Shown here one piece after another: positions 11,118-23,790 of a stretch of DNA of 64,000 bases. Both the position numbers and the translations under genes were made by a program. Below the pieces are notes generated by a model. That model did no database searches. It saw only the letters and a program-made list of their open reading frames with translations, and was not told where the DNA came from. The DNA is from Antricoccus suffuscus (GTDB taxonomy: Bacteria > Actinomycetota > Actinomycetes > Mycobacteriales > Antricoccaceae): the NCBI RefSeq assembly GCF_003003235.1, contig NZ_PVUE01000015.1:54050-118049 (forward strand), read 5' to 3'. Each line of letters starts with the position of its first letter. Position 1 is the stretch's first letter.

Positions 11118-12338
11118 TCAGGGTACGACGTTGAGCTTCGATGCCTTGATCGACAGGTAGCGCTGCTCGGCGACGCTCGTCGTACGTCGTACCGCGCGAA
11201 GGTAGCTTTCGCGCGCCTGCTCACGATCGCCGGCCATCTCGAGGAGATAGCCGCGCACGACGTCCAGCCGATGTGACTGTGCCAGCTGGGCATTGCCGCT
11301 GAGTCGTTCGACAATCCGCAGACCCTCGCGCGGCCCGCTGACCATTGCCACGGCCACCGCCCGGTTCAAGCTCACGACCGGATTCGGGCTGACCCGCTCC
11401 AGGACCGAGTAGAGGGCCAGGATCTGTGGCCAGTCGGTCTGAGCCGCGGTCGGCGCCTCGTCGTGCAGCGCCGCGATCGCCGCCTGAAGCTGATATGGGC
11501 CCGGCGGGGCTGACCCCAGGGCGGAGCTCAACAGTTTTGTGCCTTCGTCGATATAGTCGCGGTCCCACTTCGAGCGATCCTGTTCATCGAGGGGGACAAG
11601 CATCCCGTTCGGCTGTTGGCGTGCCTCGCGTCGCGCGTCCGTCAGCAACATGAGCGCGAGCAATCCGGCGGCTTCGGCATTTCCCGGGACGAGATCATGC
11701 AGGAGCCGGGCTAGCCGTATCGCCTCTCGCGTGAGGTCGAGACTCGTCACCGCGCGTTCGGTCCCGGGCGTGTACCCCTCGTTGAAAATGAGGTAGAGCA
11801 CCTGCATGACGACGCCCAGCCGGCGGCGCTGCTCGGCCTCGTCGGGCAGGTCGAACGTCGCCCCGGCGTCTCGGATCTGCCGTTTGGCGCGGCTGATCCG
11901 TTGGGCCATCGTCGATTCCGGCACCAAAAACGCCGCCGCGATCTGCCGCGTCGTGAGCCCGCCGACCGCGCGCAGCGTCAGCGCGAGCTGGGACGGTCTG
12001 CCAAGTGCCGGATGGCAGCACAGAAACAGCAAGGTCAGTGAGTCATCGTCGTCCGGTACGTCGAGCATCTGTTCGTTCTGTGCGCTGGCTGCCTCACGCT
12101 CGCGGCGGGCGAGCTCGCTGCGTAACGCGTCGATGAATCGTCTCGTGGCAACGGTGATCAGCCACCCGCGTGGGTGGTCCGGGACGCCGCCCTCCTGCCA
12201 CTGCTTTACTGCCACGATCAGTGACTCTTGTACGGCGTCCTCGGCCGCCTCCCAGTGGCCATAACGGCGGGCCAGTATGCCGGTGACCTGCGGCGCGAGC
12301 GTGCGCAGCAGGTCACCGACGTGGCGCGGATCGGTCAC
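11118..12338 (-). CDS. ECF sigma factor, ECF42-like, with long C-terminal extension
   Basis: RNA polymerase sigma factor with sigma2 (about residues 1-90, including YGHWEAAEDAVQESL and HPRGWLITVATRRFIDALR) and sigma4 (LTTRQIAAAFLVPESTMAQRISRAKRQI). A C-terminal extension of some 230 residues follows, with TPR-like helices (NEAEAAGLLALMLL-type repeats), as in the ECF42/DUF6596 group. No anti-sigma gene is adjacent. GTG 12338 is taken as start; longer in-frame extension runs into the upstream YCII gene and looks non-coding. It lies 11 bases after that gene and is probably cotranscribed. Its biological signal is unknown. Confidence 0.9.
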   Translation of the reverse strand: MTDPRHVGDLLRTLAPQVTGILARRYGHWEAAEDAVQESLIVAVKQWQEGGVPDHPRGWLITVATRRFIDALRSELARREREAASAQNEQMLDVPDDDDSLTLLFLCCHPALGRPSQLALTLRAVGGLTTRQIAAAFLVPESTMAQRISRAKRQIRDAGATFDLPDEAEQRRRLGVVMQVLYLIFNEGYTPGTERAVTSLDLTREAIRLARLLHDLVPGNAEAAGLLALMLLTDARREARQQPNGMLVPLDEQDRSKWDRDYIDEGTKLLSSALGSAPPGPYQLQAAIAALHDEAPTAAQTDWPQILALYSVLERVSPNPVVSLNRAVAVAMVSGPREGLRIVERLSGNAQLAQSHRLDVVRGYLLEMAGDREQARESYLRAVRRTTSVAEQRYLSIKASKLNVVP

Positions 12339-12349
12339 GGCGTACCGAC

Positions 12350-12709
12350 TCAGACCGCGGGCGGCCCGGCGGCAACCGGACGAAGCTCGACGACGCCGGA
12401 GTACTTCGCGATCTGGCCGCAGATCTCGATGGCGCGAGCCTCGCTGGCGACGTCGACGATCCAGAATCCGATAATCGACTCCTTTGCCTCGGCGAATGGG
12501 CCGTCGGTTGCCACCGGCTGGCCGTCCTCGAGCCGAACCGTCTTGCCCAGGACACCATCTGTGAGACCTTCGTTGAATACCATTTCGCCGGACTCGCGAA
12601 GTGACTTGTCGAGGCCGATCATGAAGTCGATCATTTCCCGGATCCACTCCGGGGACTGAGTCTCGCCCATCTCGCTGGCACTGCCGAACATTGCGATCAT
12701 GTATTTCAT
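12350..12709 (-). CDS. YCII-related DGPF-domain protein, partner of the ECF42 sigma factor
   Basis: 119-residue single YCII/DGPF domain protein. The signature ATDGPFAEAKESIIGFWIVD contains the DGPF motif that gives the family its name, and EARAIEICGQIAKYSG is the usual C-terminal helix. YCII proteins are dimeric ferredoxin-like folds, some with hydrolase-like active sites; this subgroup is typically a target gene encoded beside ECF42 sigma factors. AAGGAC precedes ATG 12709 on the - strand. The biochemical activity is not known. Confidence 0.88.
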   Translation of the reverse strand: MKYMIAMFGSASEMGETQSPEWIREMIDFMIGLDKSLRESGEMVFNEGLTDGVLGKTVRLEDGQPVATDGPFAEAKESIIGFWIVDVASEARAIEICGQIAKYSGVVELRPVAAGPPAV

Positions 12710-12758
12710 CGTTGCGTCCTTCTGTGGGAGCGTCCTTTTTGGGCGCTTTCACTGTGTA

Positions 12759-12785
12759 GTCGTAGCCGGGCTCAACTTCTCGACA
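12759..12785 (-). promoter_or_regulatory. Putative ECF42-type promoter of the DGPF-sigma operon
   Basis: On the - strand TGTCGA (12785-12780) is separated by 17 bases from CGAC (12762-12759). This matches the -35/-10 pattern described for ECF42 sigma factors and predicts transcription starting about 40 bases before the DGPF gene, which suggests positive autoregulation. Confidence 0.6.
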
Positions 12786-12915
12786 TCACGCTAGCGTGAA
12801 AGTTCCTCGGATTTGTGTCCGGCGATTGATGCTGAGGTACAAAGTCGCGGGCGGTGGGGTCGTCGAGCACGTGACGGCGCGCACGCATTATTCTTGGAAG
12901 CACATCATCCTTTAA

Positions 12916-12947
12916 TTGGCCGTCCCGTGAGGCGGAGAAGGAGCCGA
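12916..12947 (+). promoter_or_regulatory. PyrR-binding hairpin over the pyrR Shine-Dalgarno
   Basis: TTGGC (12916-12920) can pair with GCCGA (12943-12947). The loop holds TCCCGTGAGGC (12923-12933), close to the conserved PyrR-binding RNA motif (UCCnGnGAGGC), followed by AAGGAG (12938-12943), the ribosome binding site of pyrR. PyrR bound to UMP would block initiation, as shown for mycobacterial pyrR. No attenuator/antiterminator pair is seen. Confidence 0.7.
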
Positions 12948-12948
12948 C

Positions 12949-13617
12949 ATGGCTACGAGCCCAAAGCCGTCCGGATCAGGTCCATCGCAACCAGGTTCAT
13001 CGCAATCAGGGTCGCCGCGTTCAGCGGCACCAGGCGGCGTGCGCCTCATCGCCGCGGGCGATGAAATCTCGCGCATCATCGATCGCATCGCGCACCAGAT
13101 CCTGGAAAAGACCGACGGCGCCAAAGACACTGTCCTGGTCGGAATCCCGACCCGCGGCGAACACCTCGCGCAGCGGGTCGCCGCCCGAATAGGGACCTTT
13201 GCCGGCATCGCGCCACCGCTGGGCATTCTCGACATCACCCTCTACCGCGATGATCTGCGCACCCGCGGGGTACGGCCGTTGGAAAACACCGAGGAGCCGG
13301 ACGGTGGGATCGACGGCAAAATCGTCGTACTCATCGACGATGTGCTGTTTTCCGGCCGCACGATTCGGGCCGCATTCGATGCGCTTCGCGACTGGGGCCG
13401 CCCCAAGGCGATTCAGCTCGCCGTTCTGGTCGACCGCGGGCACCGTGAGCTGCCGATCCGCGCCGACTATGTCGGCAAAAACATCCCGACCGCGCGCGAA
13501 GAGCAGGTGTTCGTCGCGATCGCCGAGTTCGACGGCGCCGACGGGATCGTGATCTCACCGAGTACGCCGGACCGCGCGGCCGCGATGGAACTGATCAAAG
13601 CGCAGGGAGAGTCGTGA
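12949..13617 (+). CDS. pyrR: Bifunctional pyr operon regulator / uracil phosphoribosyltransferase
   Basis: RNA-binding regulator of pyrimidine genes with weak uracil phosphoribosyltransferase activity. 222 residues; the first 28 or so are a Ser/Pro/Gly-rich extension not found in most PyrR. The PRPP loop [17 protein letters not shown] is intact, and [19 protein letters not shown] is typical. ATG 12949 follows AAGGAG by 5 bases. Its stop overlaps the pyrB start by 4 bases. Confidence 0.96.
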   Translation: MATSPKPSGSGPSQPGSSQSGSPRSAAPGGVRLIAAGDEISRIIDRIAHQILEKTDGAKDTVLVGIPTRGEHLAQRVAARIGTFAGIAPPLGILDITLYRDDLRTRGVRPLENTEEPDGGIDGKIVVLIDDVLFSGRTIRAAFDALRDWGRPKAIQLAVLVDRGHRELPIRADYVGKNIPTAREEQVFVAIAEFDGADGIVISPSTPDRAAAMELIKAQGES

Positions 13618-14546
13618 TCACGCATTTGCTGTCTGCCGCGGACCTCAGCCCCGAACAAGCCGTCGAAGTCCTCGACACGGCCGAACAGATCGAAAACTCG
13701 CTCGCCGGTCGTGAGATCAAGAAGCTGCCCACGCTGCGCGGGCGCACGGTCGTCAACCTCTTCTACGAAGACTCCACCCGCACCCGGATCTCCTTTGAGC
13801 TGGCCGCGAAGCGACTCTCGGCAGACGTCATCAACTTCTCCGCCAAGGGCTCGAGCGTCACTAAGGGAGAGAGCCTCAAGGACACCGCGCTCACGCTGCA
13901 GGCCATGGGGGCGGATGCCGTCGTGATCCGGCACAGCGCCTCAGGCTCGCCGCACCGCCTCGCTCAGTGGGTCGAGGGGAGCGTCGTCAACGCCGGCGAC
14001 GGCACGCACGAACATCCCACACAGGCCCTGCTCGATGCCTTCACGATGCGCAAGCGCACCGGCCGTGGGCCCGGCGACGATCTCGCCGGTCTTAACGTCA
14101 CGATCGTCGGGGATGTCTTACACAGCAGGGTTGCACGCTCAAACGTGCTGCTGCTGGACACACTCGGCGCGAATGTCACGCTCGTAGCGCCACCGACCCT
14201 GCTGCCGGTCGGCACCGAGTCGTGGCCGGTGAAGGTTTCCTACGACCTCGATGCGGCGCTGCCGAAGAGCGACGTGGTGATGATGCTGCGGGTGCAGCGC
14301 GAGCGAATGAACGCGTCGTTCTTTCCCACCGAGCGCGAGTATTCGCGGCGATACGGCCTGGACATGGCGCGCGTCGGCGCACTCGGCCCGGACGCGATCG
14401 TGATGCACCCCGGCCCAATGAACCGCGGCATGGAAATCGCGTCCGACGTCGCGGACTCCGCCCGCTCGACCATCGTCGAACAAGTCGCCAACGGCGTATC
14501 GGTCCGAATGGCTGTTCTCTATCTACTTCTTGGAGGCAAGGCGTGA
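13614..14546 (+). CDS. pyrB: Aspartate carbamoyltransferase catalytic subunit
   Basis: Condenses carbamoyl phosphate and aspartate in UMP synthesis. 310 residues. [19 protein letters not shown] holds the carbamoyl-phosphate STRT motif, followed by [14 protein letters not shown], and [11 protein letters not shown] and [11 protein letters not shown] are typical. No regulatory subunit gene (pyrI) is present, as expected outside enterics. GTG 13614 overlaps pyrR; the stop overlaps pyrC. Confidence 0.97.
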   Translation: MITHLLSAADLSPEQAVEVLDTAEQIENSLAGREIKKLPTLRGRTVVNLFYEDSTRTRISFELAAKRLSADVINFSAKGSSVTKGESLKDTALTLQAMGADAVVIRHSASGSPHRLAQWVEGSVVNAGDGTHEHPTQALLDAFTMRKRTGRGPGDDLAGLNVTIVGDVLHSRVARSNVLLLDTLGANVTLVAPPTLLPVGTESWPVKVSYDLDAALPKSDVVMMLRVQRERMNASFFPTEREYSRRYGLDMARVGALGPDAIVMHPGPMNRGMEIASDVADSARSTIVEQVANGVSVRMAVLYLLLGGKA

Positions 14547-15847
14547 CCGCTCAGACCGAATGGCTCATCAAGGGCCTGCGCCCGCTCGGCAACGACCCGG
14601 TCGACCTGCACGTCAAGGACGGCGTAATCGCTGCCATCGGCCAGGATCTCGTGCTCGATAACGATATCCAGACCCTTGACGCGACGGGACTGGTCGGGCT
14701 GCCCGGCCTCGTCGACCTGCACACCCACCTGCGCGAACCCGGCCGCGAAGACGCCGAGACGATCGAGACCGGTTCACGGGCCGCCGCGCTCGGCGGCTAC
14801 ACGGCCGTGCACGCGATGGCCAACACCGATCCGGTCGCCGACACGGCGGGCGTCGTAGAGCAGGTATGGAACATCGGCCGGCACGTCGGCCTGGTCGACG
14901 TGATCCCGGTAGGCGCCGTCACTACCGGCCTCAAGGGCGAGCGGCTCGCCGAGCTGGGCGCGATGGCCGACTCGGCCGCGCGGGTGCGGGTCTTCTCCGA
15001 CGATGGCATCTGTGTGGGCGATCCCGGTCTCATGCGCCGCGCCCTGGAGTATGTGAAGGCCTTCGACGGCGTCATCGCCCAGCACGCCGAAGACGCGCGG
15101 CTGACCGGGGGCGCGCAGATGAATGAGGGCGTATTGTCCGGCAAGCTCGGACTGGCCGGCTGGCCGTCCGTCGCCGAAGAGTCGATTATCGCGCGCGACT
15201 GCCTGCTCGCTCAGCACGTCGGATCCCGGCTGCACGTGTGCCACGTGTCGACCGCCGGTTCGGTGGAACTGATCCGCTGGGCGAAGTCAAAAGGCATCAA
15301 CGTCACGGCCGAGGTCACACCGCATCACCTGCTGCTCACCGAGGACCTCGCCGAGTCCTACGACCCGGTCTACAAGGTCAACCCGCCACTGCGCCGCGGT
15401 GAAGACGTCGACGCGCTGCGCGAGGCGCTCCGCGACGGCACGATCGACATCATCGCCACTGACCACGCGCCGCACGCGGTCGAAGATAAAGAGTGCGAGT
15501 GGGCCTATGCGCGCCCCGGCATGGTCGGGCTCGAACAAGCCCTGTCCATCGCGATCATGACCCTGTCCGACGGCAACGGTGCCGTCGACTGGGAGTCGAT
15601 CGCCCGCGTCACGTCCATCGATCCGGCCCGGATCGGGCAGCTGACCGAGCACGGCCAAGGCCTGATGACCGGGGCGCCGGCATCCTTCGTCCTGGTCGAC
15701 CCGGCACAGTCCCAGACGGTCGACCCGGCGCGACTGGCCAGCAAGGGCCGCAACACCCCGTACGCCGGACTCGAACTTCCGGGCAAGGTCGTAGCGACGT
15801 TCCTTCGGGGTACGCCGACCGTGCTCGACGGAAAGGTAACCAAATGA
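14543..15847 (+). CDS. pyrC: Dihydroorotase
   Basis: Zinc amidohydrolase closing carbamoyl-aspartate to dihydroorotate. 434 residues from GTG 14543, preceded by GGAGG and overlapping the pyrB stop. Metal ligands are in [26 protein letters not shown] and IATDHAPHA. Type I-like (multifunctional-enzyme-like) dihydroorotase by length and motifs. The gene overlaps carA by 4 bases; the small membrane-protein gene seen between pyrC and carA in some relatives is absent. Confidence 0.97.
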   Translation: MTAQTEWLIKGLRPLGNDPVDLHVKDGVIAAIGQDLVLDNDIQTLDATGLVGLPGLVDLHTHLREPGREDAETIETGSRAAALGGYTAVHAMANTDPVADTAGVVEQVWNIGRHVGLVDVIPVGAVTTGLKGERLAELGAMADSAARVRVFSDDGICVGDPGLMRRALEYVKAFDGVIAQHAEDARLTGGAQMNEGVLSGKLGLAGWPSVAEESIIARDCLLAQHVGSRLHVCHVSTAGSVELIRWAKSKGINVTAEVTPHHLLLTEDLAESYDPVYKVNPPLRRGEDVDALREALRDGTIDIIATDHAPHAVEDKECEWAYARPGMVGLEQALSIAIMTLSDGNGAVDWESIARVTSIDPARIGQLTEHGQGLMTGAPASFVLVDPAQSQTVDPARLASKGRNTPYAGLELPGKVVATFLRGTPTVLDGKVTK

Positions 15848-16989
15848 GCACATCCAACGACACCGCCGCCATCGTCGTACTCGAGGATGGCCGGGCGTTT
15901 CGCGGCCGGTCCTTCGGCGCACCCGGTGCGGCGTACGGCGAGGCAGTCTTCAGCACCGGCATGACCGGCTACCAGGAGACACTGACCGACCCGTCCTACC
16001 ACCGGCAGGTCGTCGTACTGACCGCGCCGCACATCGGTAACACCGGCTGGAACGACGAGGACGACGAGTCCACGCGGATCTGGGTCAGTGGGCTGATCGT
16101 GCGAGACATCGCCACCCGGCCGTCAAACTGGCGTTCGGCGCGGCCGCTTGACGACGAGCTGCGGGCCCAGCAGGTCGTCGCCGTCACCGACGTCGACACC
16201 CGCGCCATGACCCGCCACATCCGTGAACGCGGCGCCATGCGCGTCGGCCTGTTCACCGGCCCCGACGCACACGAATCGATCGAGTCCCTCGTCGAGCGGG
16301 TCACCGCGCAGCCGGCGATGGCCGGTAGCGAGCTCGCCTCGCAGGTGAGCACGGACAGCGCGTACGTCGTACCGGCCGACGGCGAGAAGAAGTACGTCGT
16401 GGCCGCCATCGACCTGGGCATCAAGGCCATGACACCCAAGCAGCTCGCCAAGCGCGGCATCGAGGTGCACGTCCTGCCCGCTGGAGCGACGTACGACGAC
16501 GTCCAGGCGATCGGCGCCGACGGCTTGTTCTTCAGTAACGGGCCGGGTGACCCGGCGACCGCGGACTCGCAGGTTTCGCTGATACAGCAGGCACTGTCCG
16601 ACCGACTGCCGACATTCGGCATCTGCTTTGGCAACCAGATCCTCGGCCGCGCGCTGGGTTTTGGCACCTACAAGCTGCAGTACGGCCACCGCGGCATCAA
16701 CCAGCCGGTCATCGACCGGGTCACCGGCAAGGTGGAGATCACCGCCCAAAACCACGGGTTCGCCGTGGACGCGCCGATCGGCGAAGTCGTTGACACGCCA
16801 TACGGGCGCGCAGAAGTAAGCCATGTCGGCCTTAACGACAACGTCGTCGAGGGCCTGCGCTGCCTCGACGCGCCGGCGTTCAGCGTGCAGTACCACCCGG
16901 AAGCGGCCGCCGGACCGCACGACGCCGCCTATCTCTTCGACCGTTTCGTCGACCTCCTGGGCGACTCCGCGACAGCAAAGGTGAAATAA
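15844..16989 (+). CDS. carA: Carbamoyl-phosphate synthase small (glutaminase) chain
   Basis: Hydrolyses glutamine and channels ammonia to CarB. 381 residues: N-terminal CPSase domain ([29 protein letters not shown]) and C-terminal class I amidotransferase with the nucleophile in [16 protein letters not shown] and the His/Glu pair in [15 protein letters not shown] 15844 overlaps the pyrC stop (ATGA). carB starts 2 bases after the stop. Confidence 0.97.
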   Translation: MSTSNDTAAIVVLEDGRAFRGRSFGAPGAAYGEAVFSTGMTGYQETLTDPSYHRQVVVLTAPHIGNTGWNDEDDESTRIWVSGLIVRDIATRPSNWRSARPLDDELRAQQVVAVTDVDTRAMTRHIRERGAMRVGLFTGPDAHESIESLVERVTAQPAMAGSELASQVSTDSAYVVPADGEKKYVVAAIDLGIKAMTPKQLAKRGIEVHVLPAGATYDDVQAIGADGLFFSNGPGDPATADSQVSLIQQALSDRLPTFGICFGNQILGRALGFGTYKLQYGHRGINQPVIDRVTGKVEITAQNHGFAVDAPIGEVVDTPYGRAEVSHVGLNDNVVEGLRCLDAPAFSVQYHPEAAAGPHDAAYLFDRFVDLLGDSATAKVK

Positions 16990-16991
16990 GC

Positions 16992-20287
<3,296 letters not shown>

Positions 20288-20291
<4 letters not shown>

Positions 20292-21373
20292 GCGACGACG
20301 GCCCGGCGAAGCGTCGACGCCCGGTTGGCGCGGTCCTGGCCAGCGGTGGCTACCGGCTGGCCAAGCCGGTGCTGTTCCGGCTCGGTGGCGGCGATGCCGA
20401 GACGGCGCATGAGTGGACGATGAAGCGGCTCACCCGGGTCTCCAAGACGGCGCCGGTACGTCGCACGGTGACCCGCATGCTCGCCACCGAACCGTCACCG
20501 ATCCGCGTCTTCGGTGTCGACTTCCCCAACCGGGTCGGCCTCGCCGCCGGGATGGACAAGGACGGCCGCGCGCTCAAGGCCTGGCCGGCACTCGGGCTCG
20601 GTTTCGTCGAGGTGGGCACCGTGACCTGGCATCCGCAGCCAGGCAACCCGCGTCCACGGCTGTTTCGGCTGACCAATAGCAACGCGCTGATCAACCGGAT
20701 GGGTTTCAACAACGCGGGCGCGCGCGCCTTGGCGACGACTCTGGCGAAGGTCGGGCCGATCGGCGTACCTCTCGGAATCAGCCTCGGGAAGTCCAAGATC
20801 ACCCCGATCGACGAGGCCATCGACGACTACGTTGCCTCGCTCCACGAGCTGCGTCAGTACGCCGACTACATCGCGATCAATGTCAGCAGCCCCAACACCC
20901 CCGGCCTGCGCTCGCTGCAGGACCGCGGCTACCTCTCCGAGCTGCTCGCCGCCTTAGTCGCCGAGGCCGGCGATGTACCGGTATTGGTCAAGGTCGCCCC
21001 GGACCTCACCGAAGATGCCGTGGGTGAGCTGCTTGGCGTACTCGACGAGCACCGCGCGGCCGGAATCATCGCGACTAACACGACTCTCGAACGGCACCCG
21101 CTCGATCCGGCCGACGCCGACCAGGCGGCGCAAACCGGCGGCCTGAGCGGTGCACCGCTCACCGAGCGATCCCGCGAGATGGTGCGCTTCATCCACCGCG
21201 AGTCTGGCGGCACGCTGCCGATCATCGGCGTTGGAGGGATTGGCAGCGGCGAGGACGCGAAGGCGATGATCGACGCGGGCGCCGCCCTCGTACAGATTTA
21301 CTCGGGACTGATCTACCGCGGCCCCCGGCTGATCGGTGAGGCTACTCGAGCGACGGCACGGTCTGTGCGTTAA
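20288..21373 (+). CDS. pyrD: Dihydroorotate dehydrogenase (quinone), class 2
   Basis: Oxidises dihydroorotate to orotate, passing electrons to quinone at the membrane. 361 residues with the N-terminal amphipathic extension of class 2 enzymes, [30 protein letters not shown] FMN-binding start, the catalytic Ser in [14 protein letters not shown], and FMN-phosphate glycine motifs [11 protein letters not shown] and [12 protein letters not shown] 20288 overlaps the carB stop. Confidence 0.96.
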
Positions 21374-21411
21374 TAGATGGCGCGCAGGCTTCAACGAAAG
21401 GACCACGAGCG

Positions 21412-22263
21412 ATGATGCCCGAACCCTTCGGCGACCGGCTGCTCGCCGCGTTCGAGGCCCGGGTGCCGATGTGCGTCGGCATCGACCCGCACAAACAGCT
21501 ACTCGAGGCGTGGGGACTGCGCGACGACGTCGCTGGTCTGGAGTCGTTCGCGCGCACCTGCATCGACGCCTTCGCCGACCAGGTTGCGGTCCTCAAACCA
21601 CAGTCGGCGTTCTTCGAACGGCATGGGGCAGCGGGCGTCGCTGTCCTGGAGCGCACGATAGCCGCGGCCCGGGCCGCTGGCGCCTTGGTCATCCTCGACG
21701 CGAAACGCGGCGATATCGGGTCGACCGCGGCGGCGTACGCCGAGGCCTATCTCGAGCGACACAGCGCGATGTTCTGCGACGCGTTGACCGTCTCGCCGTA
21801 CCTCGGGTTCGGGTCGGTGCGGCCGTTCATCGACGCCGCGCAACGCAACGGCGCCGGAGTGTTCGTGCTTGCCGAGACTTCCAATCCCGAAGGCCCGCAG
21901 GTGCAACGCGCCGCCGTCGCGGCCGGCATGACGGTCGCTCAACACATCGTCAACGAAGCGGCCGAGGTCAACACCCAGTTTCTCGACGAGCGAAATTCGA
22001 CGTTGGGTAGCGTCGGAGTGGTCATTGGTGGGACTATTGCACCGGGGGGCGTCGACGTACGGCGCTTGAGGGGACCGATACTCGTGCCTGGTTTTGGAGC
22101 GCAAGGCGCGACTGTCGCCGATTTGGCGAGATTGTTCCCGAAAGAGTGCACCGTGATCGCATCGACGTCACGGGACATTCTCTCTGCCGGTCCAGAGAGG
22201 GGCGAGTTGACACAGAAGGCTAAAACTGTCGGGTCCCGACTTGCAGAACAGCGGGGAGACTAG
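21412..22263 (+). CDS. pyrF: Orotidine 5'-phosphate decarboxylase, type 2
   Basis: Decarboxylates OMP to UMP. 283 residues, the longer subfamily typical of actinobacteria. CVGIDPHKQLLEAWGL opens the barrel and LDAKRGDIGSTAAAYAEAYL carries the catalytic Lys/Asp array; VPGFGAQGA binds phosphate. AAAGGA precedes ATG 21412. It ends the pyr operon. Confidence 0.95.
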   Translation: MMPEPFGDRLLAAFEARVPMCVGIDPHKQLLEAWGLRDDVAGLESFARTCIDAFADQVAVLKPQSAFFERHGAAGVAVLERTIAAARAAGALVILDAKRGDIGSTAAAYAEAYLERHSAMFCDALTVSPYLGFGSVRPFIDAAQRNGAGVFVLAETSNPEGPQVQRAAVAAGMTVAQHIVNEAAEVNTQFLDERNSTLGSVGVVIGGTIAPGGVDVRRLRGPILVPGFGAQGATVADLARLFPKECTVIASTSRDILSAGPERGELTQKAKTVGSRLAEQRGD

Positions 22264-22497
22264 CCGTCAGCGCCACGGGTGCAAGGCACTAAAACGGGCG
22301 GTCCTGCTGTGTTTTACCAGTCTCAAATTTTCAATTTGTTGCGGGATAAGCGCATATCGAGACACATAATTCGCGGTACATTAGAACGACCTGATGACGT
22401 GGTTGATCGGCGCGGGGGCGCTGAGCCGTCGGCCACCTGTCGGGTCAATCCAGCGATATGGCGATCAGCGCCATATACATAGAGAGGTGACATTTCT
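22264..22497. other. AT-rich intergenic region upstream of mihF
   Basis: This 234-base gap has no convincing gene. Bases 22316-22390 are clearly AT-rich compared with the surroundings (AAATTTTCAATTTG, ACACATAATTC) and contain -10-like words CATAAT (22365-22370) and TACATT (22377-22382), so the mihF promoter probably lies here. No single -35/-10 pair stands out. GAGAGGTGA just before 22498 is the mihF ribosome binding site. Confidence 0.5.
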
Positions 22498-22821
22498 GTG
22501 GCTCTCCCGAATCTCACTCCGGAACAGCGCGCAGCTGCGCTCGACAAAGCAGCGGTCGCACGCCGTCGGAGGGCGGAATTCAAGGATCGGCTCAAACGGG
22601 GCGGTATTTCATTGACGGAGGTACTAGACCTGGGCACGTCTGACGAAGTGGTCGGACGCACCAGGGTGCTCGACGTCATCGAGTCGCTCCCCGGGATCGG
22701 CGCGGTCAAGGCCGCGCGGATTATGGAAAAGCTGGAGATCTCGCCCAGCCGGCGAGTCCGTGGACTCGGCGTCAAACAACGCGTCGCGTTAGAGGGCGAA
22801 ATCAACTCCCGCGGCCAGTAG
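22498..22821 (+). CDS. mihF: Actinobacterial integration host factor (mIHF/sIHF)
   Basis: Nucleoid-associated DNA-binding protein of actinobacteria, unrelated to proteobacterial IHF. 107 residues: a basic N-terminal helix (AVARRRRAEFKDRLKRG), then a helix-two-turn-helix core ending VLDVIESLPGIGAVKAARIME and SRRVRGLGVKQR. GTG 22498 has a good Shine-Dalgarno. gmk starts at the base after its stop, the conserved actinobacterial neighbourhood. Confidence 0.95.
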   Translation: MALPNLTPEQRAAALDKAAVARRRRAEFKDRLKRGGISLTEVLDLGTSDEVVGRTRVLDVIESLPGIGAVKAARIMEKLEISPSRRVRGLGVKQRVALEGEINSRGQ

Positions 22822-23436
22822 GTGCACACCTCCGGCAGGCTCGTCGTACTCACTGGCCCGTCCGGGGTCGGCAAGGGGTCGGTAATGGCGAAGATGCGCA
22901 CCTTGCTCTCGTCAGCTACCGGCCCCGCGCCGCACGACCACGCATCGGTGGGGACGATCGGCGACATGCCGGTCTGGCTTTCGGTCTCGGCCACGACTCG
23001 CAGACCGCGGCCGGGCGAGGTGCATGGGCGGCACTACTACTTCCTGAGCGACGCCGAGTTCGACGCACTGGTGGAACGGGGGGAGTTGCTCGAGTGGGCG
23101 GCGTTTGCCGGTAATCGGTATGGAACCCCGCGTGCGCCGGTGGAATCGCGGCTCGCGGAGGGCGGCTCGGTGCTGTTGGAGATTGAGCTCGCCGGCGCGC
23201 GCCAGGTCAAGGCGGCGATGCCCGAGGCGCTGATGGTCTTCCTGGCGCCTCCTTCGCGCGACGAACTACGTCGGCGGCTGATCGGGCGCGGGACCGAGGA
23301 TGACGACGCGGTGCAGGCCAGGTTGGCGCAGGCGGATGTCGAAATCAGTGCGGCGGACGAGTTTGACGTCACCATTGTGAACGACGACGTAACGCAGGCC
23401 GCGCTTAGGTTGGTAGACTTGATTGCTGGCCATTAG
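22822..23436 (+). CDS. gmk: Guanylate kinase
   Basis: ATP-dependent phosphorylation of GMP to GDP. 204 residues with P-loop [16 protein letters not shown] (residues 10-25), GMP-binding [22 protein letters not shown], and [14 protein letters not shown]. Between the P-loop helix and SVSATTR there is an extra His/Pro/Gly-rich segment of about 15-18 residues that common family members lack. GTG 22822 directly follows mihF. Confidence 0.95.
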   Translation: MHTSGRLVVLTGPSGVGKGSVMAKMRTLLSSATGPAPHDHASVGTIGDMPVWLSVSATTRRPRPGEVHGRHYYFLSDAEFDALVERGELLEWAAFAGNRYGTPRAPVESRLAEGGSVLLEIELAGARQVKAAMPEALMVFLAPPSRDELRRRLIGRGTEDDDAVQARLAQADVEISAADEFDVTIVNDDVTQAALRLVDLIAGH

Positions 23437-23506
23437 TTGGCCGCCACTCTGTGTCTTTACACCGCACGTTTTCTACACCGCACAGTCTACGAATGGATCA
23501 CCCACC

Positions 23507-23773
23507 GTGTCCGGAGTTTCACCCGCGCCAGAAGGCATCACCAACCCGCCGATCGACGAGTTGCTGACGCATACGACGTCCAAGTACGCGCTGGTCATCT
23601 ACGCCGCCAAACGCGCGCGCCAGATCAACGCCTACTACGGCCAGCTGTCTGAAGGGTTGCTGGAGCATGTCGGGCCCCTCGTTGAGGTTGCCCCACAGGA
23701 GAAGCCGCTGTCGATCGCGCTACGCGAGATCAACGATGGCCTTCTGACGTCCGAACCGTTCGAAGCTTCGTAG
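23507..23773 (+). CDS. rpoZ: DNA-directed RNA polymerase subunit omega
   Basis: Small subunit that helps RNA polymerase assembly. 88 residues from GTG 23507; [32 protein letters not shown] and [14 protein letters not shown] are family hallmarks. An in-frame extension to 23423 would overlap gmk and has no conserved sequence. The Shine-Dalgarno is weak. coaBC follows after 17 bases. Confidence 0.94.
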   Translation: MSGVSPAPEGITNPPIDELLTHTTSKYALVIYAAKRARQINAYYGQLSEGLLEHVGPLVEVAPQEKPLSIALREINDGLLTSEPFEAS

Positions 23774-23790
23774 TACGACGGGGCGCCCAG

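Noticed and set aside
12339..12752. N-terminal extension of the sigma factor
   Set aside because: The extra Arg-rich residues are antisense-like readings of the DGPF gene in another frame; the sigma2 domain starts right after GTG 12338.
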